From the NCBI RefSeq assembly GCF_019468565.1, contig NZ_CP080521.1:5518001-5582000 (forward strand): a stretch of DNA of 64,000 nucleotides. Direction: 5' to 3'. Made by a program: the position numbers and the translations under genes. Positions 8,349-16,683 of this stretch are shown here, one piece after another. The notes below the pieces were generated by a model. That model saw only the letters and a program-made list of their open reading frames with translations, was not told the origin of the DNA and searched no databases. The stretch comes from Pseudonocardia sp. DSM 110487. Its GTDB lineage: Bacteria > Actinomycetota > Actinomycetes > Mycobacteriales > Pseudonocardiaceae. Numbering within the stretch: the stretch's first letter is position 1; each line of letters opens with the position of its first letter.

Positions 8349-10343
8349 TCAACGTCGATGCCAGAGACCCCAGCAGCTGTCGAAATCCCTGCTCTTCGCC
8401 AGCAGGTAGGCCCTCCCGGTACGGGCATTCCGCGAGAGGTCGCCGAGCTCGGCGGTCACGACCCCGCACACGTCGTGGCTCGGGTCGCCGAGAGGGTCGG
8501 CGTGCAGCTGCAACGCCGCGACAAGCTCCGCGGTCACCGGGCCGTCCGGTTCCAGGTCCGCGCAGAGTTCCCCGTGGTGCGACGTCGCGTCCGGGGCCCG
8601 GTCCGGCCGGGCGAGCGGTGCTCTCGTGACCCGGAGGAGCAGGTCGTACCAGCCCCGCGGATCCTCCGGGTCGAAGAGCCCGGACAACGCGTCCGCAACG
8701 GGCCCGACCCGGCCGAGGGCCAGCTGGTGGTAGAGCCGCGCCACCTCGTCCCCCCGCTCGGCCGCGGCATCGCGCAGGAGTGCGTGCGCGGTCTCCCAGT
8801 CCAGGCCGGCTACGCGCTCCCGGCCGAGCCGGTGGGCGATCGCGCGCCGGGCGAACGGGTGCAGTCGCGGCGCGTCGGCCCGACCGTCGACGACCCGATG
8901 GCTGACCCAGAGATCGCGCTCCCTGAACTCGGTGATCAGCCGGCCGACCTGCTGGTTCTCGGTGGCGAGGATCGGTGCGATCCCGGCGTCGGACAGGTCG
9001 ACGGCGATCCCCATCAGGGCAAGCGGGCGCCGCAGATCCTCGGTCCACGGTCCGAGCACGAGATCGAACACCACGTCGTCCAGCGGCCTGCCGGCGGGGT
9101 CGGTCAGGTTGAACAGGCCGCGCAGGTCCAACGGGGTTTCCCCGTCCCGGTCGGCGCCGTCGAGCGCCCGGAGGACCATGTCCATGCCGGCCGGGTGGGC
9201 GGCGGTCAGGCGACGGGCGAACGCGATCACCGGGTACTCCCCGGGCGGGAGCCGGCGCCGGTCGGCGAACGTCAAGACCTCCGGTTCCCTGGGTCCGGCC
9301 GTGGCCGGCACGTCGTCGATGGGATCGACCCATACCGGGTAGTACCGACTCCCCTCACGCGTCCGGCGCTGCTGCGCCCACCTCTCCCACGACGCATCGG
9401 CGAGGTCGTCGGGCTGCCACTGCGCGGGGCGCTTCGCGGCCGCGTCCGGGAAACGCCGGTGGGATGCGGCGACGACGAGCAGCGGCCCGGACCCGTCCCG
9501 CTGGGCTGCGAGCATGTGGACGAATCGGCTGGCGGGTTCGGTGCCGACGTTGTCCATCAGCACCAGCGCGCTCCGGCGGCGTTCGTAGACCGGGCCCGCG
9601 CCGCTGGCGAACTCGCCGCGGAGGTCGGCGACGAAGGCTCGGCAGAGCACCTCGTCGACGAGCTCGTGGGCGCCCTGTGCCTCCTTGATCGACAGCTCGA
9701 CCAGGGCGTCGGCCCCGTCGGAGACGTGGTGGCCGAGACCGTCCTGGTACCACCTCAGGCCGGCCCCCCGCAGGAGCGCGAGGGTGCGGCCGGCCTCCAG
9801 GACGCCGTCCACGGCCATGCCGAACGCCTCGGCGCGGTCGGGGGGCAGCCCGGCGAGAACGGCGATGGCACCCGCGGACGTGCGCAGCCACTCCCGCCCC
9901 TCCCGCCGGTTCCGCAGGTATCGCCCGATCAGTGCCCGCCGGGCCGCCGCGGCACCGGGGGCGGACCTGGGGTCGAGCGGCTCGCTGACCGCCTGCATGC
10001 CGAGGAAGAAGCGGGGGAAGCGGGCGCGGCCAAACCGTTCGACGCGCTGACCCAGCTGAAAGGCCAGGCGGTTCGCCACGGCGTGCGGTCGCAGGTCGGG
10101 CAGCAGCTCGCCGTCGAGATGGGCCCGCGGCGCCCGCCAGTCCTCCACCCGGCGCAGGTGCAGCAGCAGCTCGGACGACTCCGAGCCGCGCGCTCCCCAC
10201 AGCACCACGATCGGCAGATCGTCGGGGTCCCTCCCGGAGCGGTCCCGATCTGCGAGATCACTGGCGAGCTCGGTCAGTGCAGCCGCGGGACCGTCAGGCA
10301 ACTGCCACCCCCTGGAGTCGTGACGATCGGTGATCGCAACCAC
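8349..10343 (-). CDS. Large protein with degenerate P-loop (STAND-like), function unknown
   Basis: About 664 aa, no membrane segment. Near the N-terminus 'PIVVLWGARGSESSELL' (residues 44-60) occupies the place of a Walker A loop but lacks the Lys-Ser/Thr. 'SALVLMDNV' (258-266) resembles Walker B, and 'LLVVAAS' (288-294) a sensor-1 strand. The rest is helical with many Arg/Leu pairs, as in the arm regions of STAND/AAA proteins. It therefore looks like an inactivated or non-canonical NTPase; I do not recognise a named family. Start GTG 10343 is preferred because a TATCCT hexamer (10366-10361 on this strand) would give a transcript starting about 11 nt upstream. An in-frame start at 10478 cannot be excluded. 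It is followed after 10 bases by the membrane PBP-like gene. Confidence 0.6.
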   Translation of the reverse strand: MVAITDRHDSRGWQLPDGPAAALTELASDLADRDRSGRDPDDLPIVVLWGARGSESSELLLHLRRVEDWRAPRAHLDGELLPDLRPHAVANRLAFQLGQRVERFGRARFPRFFLGMQAVSEPLDPRSAPGAAAARRALIGRYLRNRREGREWLRTSAGAIAVLAGLPPDRAEAFGMAVDGVLEAGRTLALLRGAGLRWYQDGLGHHVSDGADALVELSIKEAQGAHELVDEVLCRAFVADLRGEFASGAGPVYERRRSALVLMDNVGTEPASRFVHMLAAQRDGSGPLLVVAASHRRFPDAAAKRPAQWQPDDLADASWERWAQQRRTREGSRYYPVWVDPIDDVPATAGPREPEVLTFADRRRLPPGEYPVIAFARRLTAAHPAGMDMVLRALDGADRDGETPLDLRGLFNLTDPAGRPLDDVVFDLVLGPWTEDLRRPLALMGIAVDLSDAGIAPILATENQQVGRLITEFRERDLWVSHRVVDGRADAPRLHPFARRAIAHRLGRERVAGLDWETAHALLRDAAAERGDEVARLYHQLALGRVGPVADALSGLFDPEDPRGWYDLLLRVTRAPLARPDRAPDATSHHGELCADLEPDGPVTAELVAALQLHADPLGDPSHDVCGVVTAELGDLSRNARTGRAYLLAKSRDFDSCWGLWHRR

Positions 10344-10546
10344 AAGATCGAGTGACGTAGAGGATACGCACGACCACCAACGGTGCCGATCACTCGGCGA
10401 CGTTCTGCTATCCGATCGAGACCTCGGCGGTCGTCCCTCCGCGCAACACCGTCGCGGCCACCCGGCCTCGCCCGCCACCCGGCCGTCTCGGGAGGTACGT
10501 AGTCTCTCGGATCCGCCGACGGCCGCGGCCCGGAAGCCTCACCGCC

Positions 10547-11839
10547 ATGACGAACGCACCGACGGCCCCGCCGACCGCGGCGGGACTCGCCACCGCCACC
10601 CCCGTCGACCGGGACCGCTACGCCGACCTGCTGCGACTGTTCTCCATCGGCATGGTCGTGCTCGGGCACTGGGTGGTCGCCTTGCTCACCGTGCACGGCG
10701 CGGGCGGGGTCACCACCTCGCTGCCGCTCATGCTGTCGACCTGGGTGTGGCAGGTGATGGCGCTGTTCTTCTTCGTCGGCGGGTTCGCGCACGCACGGGC
10801 ACTGCGCCACCGGCCGGCGAGCGGCCGGTTCATCCGGGCCCGGTTGGCCCGGCTGCTGCCGCCGGTGCTGGTCATGCTGGCGGTCTGGACGGCGCTCGCC
10901 GCGCTGATGCACACCACGGGCTACTCCACCGGCCAGTTCGCCGTCGGCCTCCACATGATCACGGTGCCCCTGTGGTTCGTCGGCGTGTACCTGGTCATCG
11001 TGCCGGCCGCGCCGGCGATGATGCGGCTCCACGAGCGCTTCGGCCTGTGGCCGGTGCTGGCTGCCCTCACAGGCGCTGTCGTGGTCGTCGATGCGCTCAG
11101 GATGAGCACCGGCGAGACGCTGGTCGGCTACGCGAACTACCTGTTCGTCTGGCTGGCCGTGCACCAGCTGGGCTACGGCTACGCGGACGGGACCCTGCAG
11201 CGCGGCGGCCACCGGTTGGCAGGGCTTCTCGCAGGCGGCGGGCTGGCCGGCGCGGCGCTGCTGGTCTTCGGCACCTCGGCGTACCCGGTGCTGATGGTCG
11301 GGCTGCCCGGCAACGACGTGTCGAACTCTGCGCCGCCCAACCTCGCGCTGCTGGCGCAGAGCCTCTTCCTCGTCGGCACGGCACTGCTGCTGCGCCGGGC
11401 CGGCACCGCGCTCATGGATCGGCCGAGGGCGTGGTTCGCGGTGGCGACGGGCAGCTCGGTGATCATGACGGTGTTCTGCTGGCACCTCACCGCCTGCTAT
11501 CTGGTGCAGGGCCTGCTGCTGATCGCCGGCGTGCGGCTGCCGGCCGCCGACACCGTGCTGTGGTTCCCGGCGCTGGCCGGATGGCTGATCGCGTGCTCGC
11601 TGGCCTGCCTCGGCATCGTGGCGCTGTTCCGCCGGTTCGAGCGGCCGGCGGATGCGCTGGTGCGCGGCTCGGTCCGGACGCCGATCGTGGTCGCCGGGAC
11701 GCTCGCCGTGGCGGTGGGGCTGTTCGTGGTGTCCAAGATCGGGCTGCACGGGCTTGTGACCGAGCAGGGCCTGCCCGGCGCCGTGTTGCTGCCGCTCGCG
11801 CTGGTCGCGGCCGGGGTGATGGCCCTCCGCGGCCGGTGA
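10547..11839 (+). CDS. Acyltransferase 3 family membrane protein
   Basis: A 430-aa polytopic protein with about 10-11 hydrophobic segments. Family hallmarks are visible: 'RYADLLRLFSIGMVVLGHWVV' with the active-site His in GHW (residues 40-42), and 'FFFVGGFAHARAL..' followed by 'FIRARLARLLPPVL'. Members transfer acyl groups (acetyl, succinyl and others) to sugars, lipids or antibiotics at the membrane. No glycosyltransferase or polysaccharide cluster is adjacent, so the acceptor is unknown. Confidence 0.85.
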   Translation: MTNAPTAPPTAAGLATATPVDRDRYADLLRLFSIGMVVLGHWVVALLTVHGAGGVTTSLPLMLSTWVWQVMALFFFVGGFAHARALRHRPASGRFIRARLARLLPPVLVMLAVWTALAALMHTTGYSTGQFAVGLHMITVPLWFVGVYLVIVPAAPAMMRLHERFGLWPVLAALTGAVVVVDALRMSTGETLVGYANYLFVWLAVHQLGYGYADGTLQRGGHRLAGLLAGGGLAGAALLVFGTSAYPVLMVGLPGNDVSNSAPPNLALLAQSLFLVGTALLLRRAGTALMDRPRAWFAVATGSSVIMTVFCWHLTACYLVQGLLLIAGVRLPAADTVLWFPALAGWLIACSLACLGIVALFRRFERPADALVRGSVRTPIVVAGTLAVAVGLFVVSKIGLHGLVTEQGLPGAVLLPLALVAAGVMALRGR

Positions 11840-11851
11840 TCTCGCGCGCCG

Positions 11852-12295
11852 TTATTCGAAGCGGAAGTCGGGCGGCATGTTGTGGAAGTAGCCGGTTTCC
11901 GCTCGTTTGGAGATCTTCCAGCCGTCGGGAGTTCTGACGAGTTCGTCGTCGTACCACAGGCCCTGGAAGAACATCTGAGTTTGCCCGTCACCGCGATCGA
12001 GAACCACCGGGCAGTGGCAGATCGTCTTGGCGGTGGCGGTGTCGCCGTCGATGCTGACCAAGGACGTGGAGATGGCGTGCTGGATCAGCACCACTTTCTC
12101 GAGAGCGCGGGGAAGGAACGCCACCATGTCATCCACGCTGTTGCCCGGGCCAGCGCTGATGTCGTCGATGACGGCGTCGTCGGTGTAGATCGCCCGGTAG
12201 GCGTCCCAGTCGCGCTGGTCGATGGCGTGGCAGTACCGGATGAGCAACTGCTCGATCTCCAGGCGGTCAGAGATCTCCTGTGATGACATCGTCAT
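11852..12295 (-). CDS. SnoaL-like / NTF2-fold protein
   Basis: A 147-aa protein of the NTF2-like fold. It has an N-terminal helix 'EISDRLEIEQLLIRYCHAIDQRDWDAYRAIYTDDAVID', the usual aromatic/acidic pocket lining, and a C-terminal strand 'WYDDELVRTPDGWKISKRAE'. This is the subgroup often annotated as nuclear transport factor 2 family or SnoaL-like, which includes dehydratases, isomerases and small-ligand binders. ATG 12295 follows a GGAGG at a 6-base distance. It is divergent from an alpha/beta hydrolase; a joint role is possible but not shown. Confidence 0.85.
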   Translation of the reverse strand: MTMSSQEISDRLEIEQLLIRYCHAIDQRDWDAYRAIYTDDAVIDDISAGPGNSVDDMVAFLPRALEKVVLIQHAISTSLVSIDGDTATAKTICHCPVVLDRGDGQTQMFFQGLWYDDELVRTPDGWKISKRAETGYFHNMPPDFRFE

Positions 12296-12426
12296 GCTCG
12301 GCCTCCGTCCCTGTTGCCAGCACGTATCCGTTTCTCGATATGCCGACGATATGTGTCGGCTCGTAGCCTCGAAAGCTTGTGCGTGTGTTGAACGTGGAGG
12401 ACGAGCCCCAGGTTAGGAGACCCGTT

Positions 12427-13212
12427 ATGGCCACCACCCAGTCCCTCGACGTCCCCGGCGCGCGCCTGCGCTACGAGGTCCGCGGCACCGGACCATTGCT
12501 GCTGGTCATGGGATCGCCGATGGCCGCTGCCCACTTCGCGCCGCTGGCCGACGCGCTGGCAGGCGACCACACCGTCGTCACCCATGACCCGCGGGGTATT
12601 TCGGGCAGCCGTGTGGACGACCCCGACCAGGACTCCACCCCTGAACTGCGAGCCGACGACGTCGCCGCCCTGTTGGACGCTCTAGGGGCCGAGTCGGCCG
12701 ACGTGTTCGGTAGCAGCGGCGGTGCGGTGACCGGCCTTGCGCTGGTCCCGCGGCATTCCGGGCGCGTACGGACCCTCGTCGCGCACGAGCCGCCCCTGCT
12801 GGAGCTGCTGCCTGACGCCCTCGAGCGGCGCGTCGCGACCGACGACATCGTCGAGACCTTCCACCGGGAGGGAGTCGCGGCGGCGTGGGGGAAGTTCATG
12901 GCGGTCAACGGAGTCGTGGACCCTCCCCCGCAGGGAGAGTCCGCGGAGCAGGACCTCGCCGACAGCGCCCGATTCTTCGGCCATGAACTCCGTGGCACCA
13001 CCCGATACGTGCCCGACATCGCGGCATTGAGGGCCGCCCCAGCCCGTGTCGTCGTCGGCATCGGGGCCGACTCGGGCGGCCTGGACACTTACCAGACCTC
13101 CACGGCGCTGGCCGAGCTGCTCGGCACATCACCGGTCGAGTTCCCCGGCGGCCACGGCGGCTTCCTCGACCACCCCAAAGAGTTCGCCGATGTGCTGCGA
13201 ACTGTGCTGTGA
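12427..13212 (+). CDS. Alpha/beta-fold hydrolase
   Basis: A 261-aa hydrolase with nucleophile Ser97 in the elbow G-S-S-G-G (95-99), an oxyanion-hole stretch 'LLVMGSP' (26-31) and the closing His243 in 'GGHGGFLDHP'. The acidic member is not certain. ATG 12427 has TAGGAGA 6 bases upstream; an earlier in-frame start at 12379 lacks a site. The fold covers esterases, epoxide hydrolases and C-C hydrolases. The neighbouring SnoaL-like gene suggests a small lipophilic substrate, but this is only a guess. Confidence 0.88.
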   Translation: MATTQSLDVPGARLRYEVRGTGPLLLVMGSPMAAAHFAPLADALAGDHTVVTHDPRGISGSRVDDPDQDSTPELRADDVAALLDALGAESADVFGSSGGAVTGLALVPRHSGRVRTLVAHEPPLLELLPDALERRVATDDIVETFHREGVAAAWGKFMAVNGVVDPPPQGESAEQDLADSARFFGHELRGTTRYVPDIAALRAAPARVVVGIGADSGGLDTYQTSTALAELLGTSPVEFPGGHGGFLDHPKEFADVLRTVL

Positions 13213-13402
13213 CACCTCCGGCTCCGGGGCCGGGAACACCGGCAGCAGATCTCTTGAATGTCGGGCGCGCCGGCCGTCCTGGCGCGGCGTTGAGCAGATC
13301 GTCGACCGTGACACCCATCTGGGCCAGCTGCGCCGCGAACGGCCCGGACTTCCAGCCGCAGGTACGTCAGACGTTGCAGGCCTTGCTCCCTCCGCCACCG
13401 GC

Positions 13403-14194
13403 CTACGGGCGCCAGCGGGCGATCAGCTCGTCGTGCACGAGGCCGTTCGACACGACGCAGCCGTCGACGGGCGCGTCGTAGCGCTGGTCCCGGCCGTGCC
13501 GGTCGGTCACCCGGCCGCCGGCTTCTCGCACGAGCACGCAGACGGCCGCGACGTCGTGGGCGGAGGCGTGGCCGTAGAGGTCGCCGTCCCACGAGCCCTC
13601 CGCCACCTTGCAGCCGGAGAAGACCGTCGGCCACGGGAAGCGGACGGGCGCGGTGTCCACTGGCGGACCGGTGGTCACGTGCAGCAGCGAGTCGGCGTCG
13701 AGCCCGCCCTGCGACGGAACTGCGCCGCCGCCCGCGACGATCGCCGGGTCCGTCGCGCCGTCCCGCACGGACACGGCGAGACGCTCGTCGTTGCGGTAGG
13801 CGCCGCGGCCAGCGGCGGCCCGGTAGATCTCGCCGGTGGAGGGGTTGGCGGCCACACCCACGACCGGCACGCCGTGCTCCACCAGCGCGATCGAGACCAT
13901 GAACACCGGGATGCCGAGCACGAACTGCTGGGTGCCGTCCACCGGGTCGATCACCCACGTCCGCGGCCCGGCGGCGGGGTGGCTCGCCTCCTCGCCGAGC
14001 ACACCGTCGGACGGGCTGCGCTCGCGCACCCGGTCGATGAACCAGTGGTTGACATCCAGGTCGGCGGTCGTCACGAGGGTGTGGTCGCGCTTGGCGCCCA
14101 CCTGGAAACCGTCGGCTCGGATCCGCCGGATCCGCTCGGCGGCCTCCTCTGCGCAGCGGAGCGCGAACACCAGGTCCTCGGCGTGGTCGCTCAC
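13403..14194 (-). CDS. Inositol monophosphatase family protein
   Basis: A 263-aa member of the IMPase/FBPase fold that removes a phosphate in a metal-dependent way. The metal-binding motif 'VIDPVDGTQQF' (Asp83, Asp86) and the acidic 'GVLGEEAS' (Glu68/69) are clear, as is the C-terminal 'SAHDVAAVCVLVREAGGRVTD' motif (family form W-D-x-A-A-G). The usual Trp of that last motif is His here. The GTG start overlaps the stop of the ROK gene by four bases (GTGA), so the two are co-translated. Substrates of the family include inositol-phosphate, histidinol-phosphate and fructose-1,6-bisphosphate. Pairing with a ROK sugar protein favours a sugar or cyclitol phosphate. Confidence 0.88.
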   Translation of the reverse strand: MSDHAEDLVFALRCAEEAAERIRRIRADGFQVGAKRDHTLVTTADLDVNHWFIDRVRERSPSDGVLGEEASHPAAGPRTWVIDPVDGTQQFVLGIPVFMVSIALVEHGVPVVGVAANPSTGEIYRAAAGRGAYRNDERLAVSVRDGATDPAIVAGGGAVPSQGGLDADSLLHVTTGPPVDTAPVRFPWPTVFSGCKVAEGSWDGDLYGHASAHDVAAVCVLVREAGGRVTDRHGRDQRYDAPVDGCVVSNGLVHDELIARWRP

Positions 14195-15387
14195 CGGGCC
14201 ACCTCGGCGTGCGCGGCGAGAGCGGCCGGATCGTCGAGCAGCGGCCCGAGTACCGCTTCGGCGGCGCCCACGAGGCCTCCGTCGGCGGGGTAGCCCGTCG
14301 GCCGGATCGGGGGGAGGCCTTCGTGGGAGGCGCGCAGCGCTGCATTGCCTGCCGCGTCGACCACGCAGGGGCCCGCAGCGGCGAGCAGGTCGGCGGCGTG
14401 GCCTGCGAGCACGACGAGGTCCGGGTCGTGGGCGGTGACGAGCGCCCCGATCCCGCGCCCGAGCGCCGTCGCCACCTGGTGCACCGCGCGGCATGCCTGC
14501 GCGTCGCCCGCGGCGGCGGCGCCCAGCACGCGCGCTGCAGTCGCCGCCGCGGCGTCCGGCCGGTCGTCGCCGCCGGCGGCTCTGGCCAGTGCTGCCTGAT
14601 CCACCTCCGGCTCCCAGCAGCCGCGCGCGCCGCAGCGGCAGGGCAGCTCGGCCCGGCCGACCGGCAGGTGCCCGAACTCGCCCGCGAGCCCGCTGCGCCC
14701 GCGCAGCGGCCGCCCGTCGACCACCAGCGCGCCACCGAGCCCGACACCGGAGTGCAGGAACAGCACGGTGCCGGACGCCGCGGCGCTGCCGGGCCGGGCG
14801 TCGGCGAGCGCCCAGAGGTGGGCGACGTTGTCGACGTGCGCAGGCAGCCCGTCCGGCAGGCCGAGGCGCGGCAGCACGGGCTCGTCCGTCCAGCCGAGGT
14901 TGGGTGCCGAGACCACGACGCCGGACGGCGCCGCGACCAGCCCGTAGGCCGCGATCCCTACGCCGGCGCAGCGCGGCCCGACGGCGGCGAGCCGCCGCTC
15001 CAGCAGCTCGCGGGCCGCCGCCAGCACGTGCCCGGGGTCGCGGCGGGCGAGCGGCACGGCCTCGACCTCGCGCAGGCGCCCGCCGAGACCGGCCGTCGCG
15101 ACCCGCACCGCGTCGACGCCGATCTCGAGCGCAACGACGACCGGGCCGCCGAGTGCGGGCACCAGACGCGGGCTGGGCCGACCCCGCCGGCCCGTCGCAC
15201 CCGGCGCTACTTCGGCCGCGAGGCCGAGGCGCCGCAGGTCGGACGCGAGCGCCGCGGCGGTCGCGCGCGTGCACCGCAAGGCGCGCGCGAGGTCGGCTCG
15301 GGTCAGTTCGCCCTCGCCTGCATGCAGGACGGTCAGGGCCCGGGCGAGGCCCGCCTGCCGCAGATCAGTGGCTGTCGCGGGGAGCAC
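14191..15387 (-). CDS. ROK family regulator/sugar kinase-like protein
   Basis: A 398-aa ROK protein. The N-terminal 65 residues form a winged helix ('LTRADLARALRCTRATAAALASDLRRLGLAAE'), followed by the sugar-kinase-like domain with 'ALEIGVDAVRVA', 'GIAAYGLV', 'LHSGVGLGGALVVDGRPLRGRSGLAGEFGHLPV' and the zinc motif 'CRCGARGCWE' (Cys-x-Cys-x4-Cys). The HTH makes it a repressor of the Xyl/NagC type rather than a pure kinase. The start is taken as GTG 15387: no Shine-Dalgarno is present, but CATAAT lies 7 nt upstream, which fits a leaderless transcript. It is divergent from the GlgM-type gene only 21 bases away and likely controls it. Confidence 0.85.
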   Translation of the reverse strand: MLPATATDLRQAGLARALTVLHAGEGELTRADLARALRCTRATAAALASDLRRLGLAAEVAPGATGRRGRPSPRLVPALGGPVVVALEIGVDAVRVATAGLGGRLREVEAVPLARRDPGHVLAAARELLERRLAAVGPRCAGVGIAAYGLVAAPSGVVVSAPNLGWTDEPVLPRLGLPDGLPAHVDNVAHLWALADARPGSAAASGTVLFLHSGVGLGGALVVDGRPLRGRSGLAGEFGHLPVGRAELPCRCGARGCWEPEVDQAALARAAGGDDRPDAAAATAARVLGAAAAGDAQACRAVHQVATALGRGIGALVTAHDPDLVVLAGHAADLLAAAGPCVVDAAGNAALRASHEGLPPIRPTGYPADGGLVGAAEAVLGPLLDDPAALAAHAEVAR

Positions 15388-15394
15388 GACGCCG

Positions 15395-15402
15395 ATTATG
15401 GT
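15395..15402. promoter_or_regulatory. Overlapping divergent -10 elements
   Basis: The bases ATTATGGT hold TATGGT on the plus strand (15397-15402), 6 nt before the GlgM-type ATG at 15409, and CATAAT on the minus strand (15400-15395), 7 nt before the ROK GTG at 15387. Both spacings put transcription starts at the start codons, so the two promoters overlap and would exclude each other. Inferred from sequence alone. Confidence 0.5.
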
Positions 15403-15408
15403 CGTGTC

Positions 15409-16584
15409 ATGAACAAAATAAAAGTGGCGTTGCTGACCCGCGAGTTCCCGCCGCACGTGTACGGCGGCGGCGGCGTGCACGTCGAGTTCCTGGTGCCGGC
15501 GCTGCGCCGCGCGGGTGTCGGCGTGCAGGTGCACTGCCTCGGCGCGCCCCGCGACGGCGCGATGGCCCACCCGGAGGACGATCCCCGGCTGCCGGGGGCG
15601 AATCGGGCGCTGCACGTACTGAGCGCAGACCTCCCGATGGCCGCCGCGACCGCCGCAGCCGACGTGGACCTCGTGCACTCGCACACCTGGTACACCGCCA
15701 TGGCCGGGCACTGGGCGGCCCTCGTGGCGGACCTGCCACACCTCCTCACCGCCCACTCGCTGGAACCGGCGCGACCGTGGAAGGCCGAGCAGCTCGGTGG
15801 CGGGTACCGGATCTCGAGCTGGGCCGAGCGCACCGCGCTCGCGGGGGCGGCGGGTGTGATCGCGGTCAGCGCGGCCATGCGCGAGGACGTGCTCGCGACC
15901 TACCCGGCGATCGACCCCGCCCGGGTGCACGTCGTGCACAACGGGATCGACGCGCAGCAGTTCCGGCCCGATCCCGACACCGACCTCGTGGAGCGGCTCG
16001 GCATCGACCTGCATCGCCCGTACATCGCCTTCGTCGGGCGCGTCACCCGCCAGAAGGGGCTGCACCACATGCTGGCGGCCGCCCGGCACCTCGACGCCGC
16101 CGTGCAGCTCGTCGTGCTCGCCGGACCGGCCGACACCGCGGCCGAGGCCGCGCGCACCGAGGCCGCCGTCGCCGAGCTCGCCTCGGCCCGCGGCGGGGTG
16201 GTCCTCGTACCCGGGATGCGGCCAAGGTCCGAGGTCCGTCAGGTCCTGAGCCACGCGCTCGCGTTCTGCTGCCCGTCGGTCTACGAGCCCATGGGCATCG
16301 TCAACCTGGAGGCGATGGCCTGCGAAACGGCGGTGGTCGCGAGCGCGGTCGGCGGCATCCCGGAGGTGGTGGTCGACGGCGAGACCGGCCTGCTCGTGCC
16401 GCATGACCCGGACGATCCGGAGGGCTTCGAGCGCGGCCTCGCGGCCGCCCTCGGCGCGCTGGCCGCCGACCCCGGACGGGCCGCGGCGATGGGGCGCGCC
16501 GGGCGCGAGCGCGTGCTCGCCGAGTTCGACTGGCCCAGCGTCGGGAGGCGCACCTCCGAGATCTACCTCGCGGCCGGGCGGTGA
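15409..16584 (+). CDS. glgM: GlgM-type glycosyltransferase (alpha-maltose-1-phosphate/glycogen synthase)
   Basis: A 391-aa GT4 glycosyltransferase. The N-terminus 'KVALLTREFPPHVYGGGGVH' and the stretches 'VHSHTWYTAMAGHWAALVADLPHLLTAHSLEP', 'RPWKAEQLGGGY', 'GRVTRQKGLHHML' and 'CPSVYEPMGIVNLEAMAC' (donor-binding Glu motif) closely follow mycobacterial GlgM (Rv1212c). That enzyme joins ADP-glucose and glucose-1-phosphate into alpha-maltose-1-phosphate for GlgE-type glucan synthesis, and is often annotated as glycogen synthase. Unlike the usual arrangement it is not beside glgC; its divergent neighbour is a ROK regulator. ATG 15409 has no ribosome-binding site and is probably leaderless. Assignment to the GlgM activity is by similarity. 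Confidence 0.88.
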   Translation: MNKIKVALLTREFPPHVYGGGGVHVEFLVPALRRAGVGVQVHCLGAPRDGAMAHPEDDPRLPGANRALHVLSADLPMAAATAAADVDLVHSHTWYTAMAGHWAALVADLPHLLTAHSLEPARPWKAEQLGGGYRISSWAERTALAGAAGVIAVSAAMREDVLATYPAIDPARVHVVHNGIDAQQFRPDPDTDLVERLGIDLHRPYIAFVGRVTRQKGLHHMLAAARHLDAAVQLVVLAGPADTAAEAARTEAAVAELASARGGVVLVPGMRPRSEVRQVLSHALAFCCPSVYEPMGIVNLEAMACETAVVASAVGGIPEVVVDGETGLLVPHDPDDPEGFERGLAAALGALAADPGRAAAMGRAGRERVLAEFDWPSVGRRTSEIYLAAGR

Positions 16585-16683
16585 CGCGGCCGTCGAACCC
16601 CTCGGCGACCGGGGTGGTGTTCGGCTGTCGGTCCCCTCACCTCCGCGTGACTCGGCATGCCCGTGGCAGGAGCATGGAGTCAC

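Noticed and set aside
13213..13402. Possible gene fragment on the minus strand reading 'GPFAAQLAQMGVTVDDLLNAAPGRPARP'
   Set aside because: Looks protein-like over about 30 residues but has no start or family match and adjoining frames are broken. I could not tell a remnant from chance.
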